Of a stretch of 64,000 bases of DNA, positions 59,536 through 64,000 are shown piece by piece. Under the pieces are notes generated by a model. It was not told the DNA's origin and searched no databases. It was given only the letters and a program-made list of their open reading frames with translations. Source of the DNA: Actinomadura nitritigenes (GTDB lineage: Bacteria > Actinomycetota > Actinomycetes > Streptosporangiales > Streptosporangiaceae); assembly GCF_017573545.1 (NCBI RefSeq), contig NZ_JAGEOK010000029.1:1-64000 (forward strand). Direction: 5' to 3'. The translations under genes were made by a program, and so were the position numbers. The first letter of the stretch is position 1. Each line of letters starts with the position of its first letter.

Positions 59536-59646
59536 TGCACGCCGTACGTCCGAGGCTTCGCGGGTGAGCCGGGGGACGGTGCGCGGCAGCCTGCCGTCGC
59601 GCCCGTTCGCATGCCCTCGCGAGGCCGTCTCACGAGGGGAGAGAAC

Positions 59647-61965
59647 GTGACAGTCACCATGGACGCGGAGGCGCCGGCCGCCGGGGGGATCGCGGCCGAG
59701 GTCGCCGCGGCCTGCGCCGGCATCGAGGGGACCGCGCCGGAACGGGTGCTCGGCGCGGTCCGGGCCGGGGACGGCGCGAGCGCCGCCGGCCTGCGGGACC
59801 TGGCGATCGGGGAGGCCGCCGCGCTGGTCGCGGTGGAGCCGGGGTACTCCCGGGTCGCCGCGCGGCTGCTGGCCGCCCGGATCCGCGACGAGACCGCCGA
59901 GGCCGGCGTCCGGAGCTTCGCGGAGTCCGTCGCCGCCGCGCACGCCGAGGGCCTCCTCGCCGACGGCCCCGCCGCGTTCGTCGCCGCCAACGCCGCCGCG
60001 CTGGACGCCCTGATCGACGAGGGTCCGGGGGGCGTGGGGGGTCGTCCCCCCTCGGGAGGCACGGAGGCGGACGACCGGTTCGGGTACTTCGGGCTCCGCA
60101 CCCTCTACGACCGGTACCTGCTGCGGCATCCGCGCACCCGGCTCGTCCTGGAGCGCCCCCAGCACTTCTTCCTGCGGGTGGCCGTGGGCCTGTCCGACAC
60201 GGTGGACGAGGCGGCCGAGCTGTACGGGCTGCTCAGCACGCTGTCGTACCTGCCCAGCTCGCCGACGCTGTTCAACTCCGCCGCGCGGCGCCCGCAGCTG
60301 TCGTCGTGCTTCCTGCTGGACTCGCCGCGCGACGAGCTGGAGGCGATCTACGAGCGGTACGGGCAGGTCGCGCGGCTCAGCAAGTACGCGGGCGGGATCG
60401 GGATCTCGTGGACGCGGGTCCGGTCGCGCGGGTCGCTGATCCGGGGGACGAACGGGCACTCGAACGGGATCGTCCCGTGGCTGCGCACGCTGGACGCGTC
60501 CGTCGCCGCCGTCAACCAGGGCGGCCGCCGCAAGGGCGCCGCGTGCGTGTACCTGGAGCCGTGGCACGCCGACGTCGAGGAGTTCCTCGAGCTGCGGGAC
60601 AACACCGGTGAGGAGGCGCGCCGCACGCACAACCTGAACCTGGCGAACTGGATCCCGGACGAGTTCATGCGCCGCGTCGAGGCGGACGGGACGTGGTCGC
60701 TGTTCGACCCGAAGGAGGTCCCGGAGCTGACGGACCTGTGGGGCGACGCCTTCGACGAGGCGTACCGGGCGGCCGAGAGGGAGGGCCGGTACGTCCGGCA
60801 GATCCCGGCCCGGAAGCTGTACGGGCGGATGATGCGGACGCTCGCCGAGACCGGCAACGGCTGGATGACCTTCAAGGACGCCGCGAACCGGGCCTGCAAC
60901 CAGACCGCCGAGCCGGGCCGGACCGTCCACCTGTCGAACCTGTGCACCGAGATCCTGGAGGTCACGGGCGAGAACGAGGCGGCGGTGTGCAACCTCGGGT
61001 CGGTGAACCTGGCGGCGCACGTGTCGCCGTCCGGGCTCGACTGGGACCGGCTGCGCGCGACGGTCCGCACCGCCGTCCGGTTCCTGGACCGCACCATCGA
61101 CCGCGGCTTCTACCCGACGCCCGAGGCGGAGACGGCCAACCGGAGGTGGCGTCCCGTCGGCCTCGGCGTCATGGGGCTCGCCGACGTGTTCTTCACGCTC
61201 CGGCTCCCGTTCGACTCCGCCGAGGCCCGCGAGCTGTCCACCCGGATCGCCGAGGAGATCGCGCTCGCCGCCTACGCCGCGTCCGCCGACCTCGCCGAGG
61301 CGCACGGCCCGCTCCCGGCCTACGCCGAGACCCGCACCGCGCGCGGGCAGCTGCACCTCGACCACTTCCCGGACGCCGCGCCGGCCCGTCCCGCCGAATG
61401 GGAGGCGCTCCGCGCCCGGATCGCCGAGGTGGGGCTGCGCAACTCGCTGCTGGTCGCGATCGCGCCGACCGCGACGATCGCGTCCATCGCGGGCTGCTAC
61501 GAGTGCATCGAGCCGCAGGTGTCCAACCTGTTCAAGCGCGAGACGCTGTCGGGCGAGTTCCTGCAGATCAACGGGTACCTCGTCGAGGACCTGAAGTCGC
61601 TCGGGCTGTGGAACGACGCCGTCCGCGAGGCGATCAAGCGGGCGAACGGCTCGATCCAGGGCCTCGTCGACCTGCCCGAGGAGATGCGGGACCTCTACCG
61701 GACGGCCTGGGAGCTGCCGCAGAAGGCCCTCATCGACCTCGCCGCCGCCCGCACCCCGTACATCGACCAGTCGCACTCCCTGAACCTGTTCATGGAGACC
61801 CCGACGATCGGGAAGCTGTCCTCGATGTACGCCTACGCGTGGCGCAGCGGCCTGAAGACCACCTACTACCTGCGCTCACGGCCCGCCACGCGGATCGCGC
61901 AGACGACCGTCGCCGCGACGGTCTGCTCCCTGGAGAACCCCGAGACCTGCGAGGCGTGCCAGTAA
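59647..61965 (+). CDS. nrdA: Ribonucleotide reductase class I, alpha subunit
   Basis: The 772-residue enzyme reduces ribonucleotides with NrdB. Visible are SSCFLLDSPRDELEAIYERY (first redox Cys), HLSNLCTEILEVTGENEAAV with the thiyl-radical Cys in NLCTEI, VCNLGSVNLAAHV (second redox Cys) and the C-terminal CEACQ. At about residues 125-141 a Gly/Pro stretch (GPGGVGGRPPSGG) is encoded by a 32-bp repeat also found in the mca tail. The GTG at 59647 is chosen for its distance from the riboswitch and GGGGAGAGAAC just upstream. It shares ATG overlap (TAATG) with nrdB. Confidence 0.92.
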   Translation: MTVTMDAEAPAAGGIAAEVAAACAGIEGTAPERVLGAVRAGDGASAAGLRDLAIGEAAALVAVEPGYSRVAARLLAARIRDETAEAGVRSFAESVAAAHAEGLLADGPAAFVAANAAALDALIDEGPGGVGGRPPSGGTEADDRFGYFGLRTLYDRYLLRHPRTRLVLERPQHFFLRVAVGLSDTVDEAAELYGLLSTLSYLPSSPTLFNSAARRPQLSSCFLLDSPRDELEAIYERYGQVARLSKYAGGIGISWTRVRSRGSLIRGTNGHSNGIVPWLRTLDASVAAVNQGGRRKGAACVYLEPWHADVEEFLELRDNTGEEARRTHNLNLANWIPDEFMRRVEADGTWSLFDPKEVPELTDLWGDAFDEAYRAAEREGRYVRQIPARKLYGRMMRTLAETGNGWMTFKDAANRACNQTAEPGRTVHLSNLCTEILEVTGENEAAVCNLGSVNLAAHVSPSGLDWDRLRATVRTAVRFLDRTIDRGFYPTPEAETANRRWRPVGLGVMGLADVFFTLRLPFDSAEARELSTRIAEEIALAAYAASADLAEAHGPLPAYAETRTARGQLHLDHFPDAAPARPAEWEALRARIAEVGLRNSLLVAIAPTATIASIAGCYECIEPQVSNLFKRETLSGEFLQINGYLVEDLKSLGLWNDAVREAIKRANGSIQGLVDLPEEMRDLYRTAWELPQKALIDLAAARTPYIDQSHSLNLFMETPTIGKLSSMYAYAWRSGLKTTYYLRSRPATRIAQTTVAATVCSLENPETCEACQ
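60025..60056 (+). repeat. Copy A of the 32-bp G/C-tract repeat, inside nrdA
   Basis: CCGGGGGG, C, GTGGGGGG, TCGT, CCCCCC, TCGGG; one base differs from the minus-strand copy at 42861-42892. It lies in frame between the LIDEG and DDRFGYFGLRTLYDRYLL segments of NrdA, where relatives normally join directly with a short loop. Confidence 0.85.
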
Positions 61966-62963
61966 TGCCGCTGCTCGACCCCGGCATGGACCTGACCCTG
62001 CGGCCCATGCGTTACCCCGACTTCTACGAGCGCTACCGCGCCGCGATCCGCAACACCTGGACGGTCGAGGAGGTGGACCTCGCCTCCGACCTCGCCGACC
62101 TCGCCCGCCTCACCCCGGCGGAGCTGCATCTGGTGAACCGGCTCGTCGCGTTCTTCGCCACCGGCGACTCGATCGTGGCGAACAACCTCGTCCTCAACCT
62201 CTACAAGCACGTCAACGCGCCGGAGGCCCGGCTGTACCTGTCGCGGCAGCTGTTCGAGGAGGCGGTGCACGTCCAGTTCTACCTGACCCTCCTCGACACC
62301 TACCTGCCCGACCAGGACGAGCGGGCCCGGGCGTTCGCGGCGATCGAGCACATCCCGTCCATCCGGGCGAAGGCGGAGTTCTGCTTCCGCTGGATCGACT
62401 CGCTCGGCGCGCTCGACGAGCTGCGCACCGCCGCGGACCGGCGCGCGTTCCTGCTCAACCTGGTCTGCTTCGCCGCGTGCATCGAGGGCCTGTTCTTCTA
62501 CGGTGCGTTCGCCTACGTGTACTGGCTGCGGTCCCGCGGCCTGCTGAACGGCCTCGCGTCCGGGACGAACTGGGTGTTCCGCGACGAGTCCATGCACATG
62601 GAGTTCGCGTTCTCGGTCGTCGACACCGTCCGGGCGGAGGAGCCGGAGCTGTTCGACGCGGAGCTGACCGCGCGGGTCACCACGATGCTGGAGGAGGCCG
62701 TCGAGGCGGAGCTGGCGTTCGCGCGCGACCTGTGCGGCGACGGCCTGCCCGGGATGGGCGCCGGCGACATGCGCGCCTACCTGGAGTACGTCGCCGACCA
62801 GCGGCTCGCCCGCCTCGGCCTGCCGGTCCGGTACGGGACGGCGAACCCGTTCGCGTTCATGGAGCTGCAGGACGTCCAGGAGCTGTCGAACTTCTTCGAG
62901 CGCCGCGTCTCGGCGTACCAGATCGGCGTGGAGGGCAGCGTCGCCTTCGACGAGGCGTTCTGA
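61965..62963 (+). CDS. nrdB: Ribonucleotide reductase class I, beta subunit
   Basis: The 332-residue diiron protein has ligand motifs FEEAVHVQFYLTLLDTY (Glu and His ligands, with the Tyr four residues after His in the radical position) and NWVFRDESMHMEFAFSVV (second Glu/His pair). Helices RLVAFFATGDSIVANNLVLN match the first Glu-containing helix region with Asp in place. The C-terminus VSAYQIGVEGSVAFDEAF supplies the tail that docks to NrdA. It is in the same B12-controlled operon. A radical Tyr being present supports Fe-type class Ia. Confidence 0.9.
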   Translation: MPLLDPGMDLTLRPMRYPDFYERYRAAIRNTWTVEEVDLASDLADLARLTPAELHLVNRLVAFFATGDSIVANNLVLNLYKHVNAPEARLYLSRQLFEEAVHVQFYLTLLDTYLPDQDERARAFAAIEHIPSIRAKAEFCFRWIDSLGALDELRTAADRRAFLLNLVCFAACIEGLFFYGAFAYVYWLRSRGLLNGLASGTNWVFRDESMHMEFAFSVVDTVRAEEPELFDAELTARVTTMLEEAVEAELAFARDLCGDGLPGMGAGDMRAYLEYVADQRLARLGLPVRYGTANPFAFMELQDVQELSNFFERRVSAYQIGVEGSVAFDEAF

Positions 62964-63039
62964 CGCCGCCGGGCCCGGCCCCGAACTTTCCGGTCGTGAT
63001 GCGCGTTGAACTGGGAAAGCTAGGCCGAGGAGGAAGAAC

Positions 63040-63336
63040 ATGGCTTCTCTCATCGACCGGATCATGAAGTTCGTCCGGGGACCGCAGGGGCAGAAGGCCC
63101 GGGCGAAGGCGGAGCGGTTCGCGCAGAGCCCGCAGGCGCAGAAGGCGCGGGCGAAGGCGGAGCGGCTCGCGCACGGCCCGCAGGGCCAGAAGGCGCGGGC
63201 CAAGGCGGAGCAGCTCGCCCGCAGCCCGCAGGCGCAGAAGGCCCGCGCGAAGGCGGACCAGCTCATCAACGACCCGCGCAACCAGGAGAGGGCGCAGAGG
63301 CTCCTCTCCCGCCTGCGCGGCGGTCCCCGCCGCTGA
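63040..63336 (+). CDS. Small basic protein of four tandem helical repeats
   Basis: The 98-residue protein has MASLIDRIMKFVRG followed by four near-identical 16-residue repeats of the pattern PQ[G/A]QKARAKAExLA, then a variant PRNQERAQRLLSRLRGG. The repeats predict a long amphipathic, strongly basic helix; at DNA level they are 48-bp units. AGGAGGAAG precedes the ATG. It follows nrdB by 76 bp and may be in the same transcript, or separate. Nucleic-acid or membrane binding is possible from composition; the function is unknown. Confidence 0.75.
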   Translation: MASLIDRIMKFVRGPQGQKARAKAERFAQSPQAQKARAKAERLAHGPQGQKARAKAEQLARSPQAQKARAKADQLINDPRNQERAQRLLSRLRGGPRR

Positions 63337-63340
63337 CCGC

Positions 63341-63436
63341 GCGGACGGCCCGCCCCGATCCGCGGACGGCCCGCCCCGATCCGCGGACGGCCCGCCCCGA
63401 TCCGCGGACGGCCCGCCCCGATCCGGGGGCGGGCCG
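63341..63436. repeat. Terminator with a four-fold amplified left arm
   Basis: The unit GCGGACGGCCCGCCCCGATC plus C (21 bp) is repeated perfectly at 63341-63361, 63362-63382, 63383-63403 and 63404-63424, followed at 63425-63440 by GGGGGCGGGCCGTCCG. GGACGGCCCGCCCC in any of the four units can pair with GGGGCGGGCCGTCC, so it works as a bidirectional terminator between convergent genes with three spare left arms. Confidence 0.85.
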
Positions 63437-63463
63437 TCCGGCGCGCCGGGTTGCGAGGCCGGC

Positions 63464-64000
63464 TCAGGTGTCGAGGTTGGCGAGGTAGGACTCGTTGCCC
63501 TGGGCGCCCGCCGCCGCCTCCGGCGGGACGATCCGCTCCAGCCGCTCGGAGACCTCCGCGTCCAGCGCCAGGTCCCCGGCGGCGGCGTTGGCGCGGGCGT
63601 TCGCCGCCTTGCGGGTCCCCGGGATCGGCAGCGCCCCGCGGTCGACCAGCCAGGCCAGCACGAGCTGCGCCGCCGTGACGCCCTGCTCGGCGGCGAGCGC
63701 GGCCACCCGGTCCGCGAGCGAGACGTTGCGCTCCACGTTGCCGGCCTGGAAGCGCGGGTTGCCGCGCCGCCAGTCGCCCGCCTCCAGGTCGTCGAACCCG
63801 CGGACCTGGCCGCCGAGGAGGCCGCGCCCGAGCGGGCTGTACGCGACGAACGCGATGCCGAGCTCCGCGCACGCCGGGACCAGCTCCTTCTCCGGCGCCC
63901 GCTGGAGCGGCGAGTACTCGGTCTGCAGGGCGGTCACGGGGTGGACGGCGTGCGCGCGCCGCAGCGTCCGCTCCGACACCTCCGACAGCCCGTACCCGCC
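63464..64000 (-). CDS. Aldo/keto reductase, C-terminal part (runs off the window)
   Basis: The frame is open through base 64000 on the minus strand, so the N-terminal half, including the catalytic Tyr and Lys, is outside. Visible features are YGLSEVSERTLRRAHAVHPV at the edge, LQTEYSPLQRAPEKELVPAC, AYSPLGRGLLGGQVRG and LAWLVDRGALPIPGTRKAAN with the NADP-binding loop (PIPGTRK), as in AKR family 13-like general-stress reductases. It reduces aldehydes or ketones with NADPH. Confidence 0.88.
   Translation of the reverse strand, partial: GGYGLSEVSERTLRRAHAVHPVTALQTEYSPLQRAPEKELVPACAELGIAFVAYSPLGRGLLGGQVRGFDDLEAGDWRRGNPRFQAGNVERNVSLADRVAALAAEQGVTAAQLVLAWLVDRGALPIPGTRKAANARANAAAGDLALDAEVSERLERIVPPEAAAGAQGNESYLANLDT

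Noticed and set aside
63341-63424. Possible CRISPR or origin iterons
   Set aside because: Units abut without spacers, are too short, and form a hairpin arm with the following sequence between convergent genes; a terminator explains them better.
1-64000. tRNA or rRNA genes
   Set aside because: No T-loop GTTCGANTC element with matching acceptor stem and no rRNA-like segment was noticed on either strand; a dedicated covariance search was not possible.

Overview
The window is about 73% GC by eye, with strong third-position G/C, many GTG starts, frequent 4-bp start/stop overlaps and promoters that abut start codons. Together with a mycothiol-conjugate amidase (Mca-type), several ECF sigma factors, PknB-like kinase, PucR/GntR/TetR regulators, short MMPL transporter and a truncated haemoglobin fused to an ABM domain, this points to a chromosomal segment of a filamentous actinomycete. 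Streptosporangiales/Thermomonosporaceae (Actinomadura-like) is my best guess, inferred from gene style only. No rRNA, tRNA, CRISPR array, phage or conjugative module was seen; the only clear mobile DNA is an IS481-type transposase end at the left edge.

Layout. 1-4.5 kb: transposase end, MFS exporter plus unknown partner divergent from a MarR regulator with a clear operator, and a TetR regulator divergent from a zinc-free MDR oxidoreductase with twin operators. 4.5-9.9 kb: carboxymuconolactone-decarboxylase/AhpD-like genes (two of the transcription units carry ECF41-type promoter matches), LysE exporter, streptogrisin-like protease, a secreted His/Asp/Gly repeat protein and an AraC regulator. 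10-14.7 kb: KhtTU-like cation/proton antiporter; ECF sigma/anti-sigma pair divergent from lipoprotein-cytochrome b-mini zinc-finger genes. 15-30 kb: PucR regulator, GntR-Nudix pair, OmpR two-component system, GCS2 ligase, orphan histidine kinase, YceI, alpha/beta hydrolase, SigE-like ECF, phytase-like secreted protein, acyl-CoA synthetase and a Ser/Thr kinase. 30-47 kb: a short Rho paralogue, PEP/pyruvate-binding domain protein, enoyl-CoA hydratase, NarL-type two-component system divergent from an MMPL transporter, RDD protein, MFS-Mca operon, polysaccharide deacetylase, FetB-like permease, IclR and a D-amino-acid PLP enzyme. 47-59 kb: repeat-bearing TetR, MFS, a three-gene acyl-CoA-synthetase/LuxR operon, methyltransferase, SnoaL-tailed ECF sigma divergent from an azoreductase, ABM-globin fusion, and a copper-type operon (YcnI, CopC, Met/His-rich membrane protein). 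59-64 kb: cobalamin riboswitch controlling nrdAB, a small four-repeat basic protein, an amplified terminator and a partial aldo/keto reductase.

The most notable sequence-level observations are: a 32-bp G/C-tract repeat found twice, once in frame inside nrdA and once forming the tail of mca; ECF41-like promoters in front of the decarboxylase genes with a SnoaL-tailed ECF sigma factor elsewhere in the window; a compact second-type Rho; a perfect 14-bp dyad with an AT-rich core in front of the globin fusion; and several in-phase or terminator-associated 21-bp tandem repeats that are probably length-variable.
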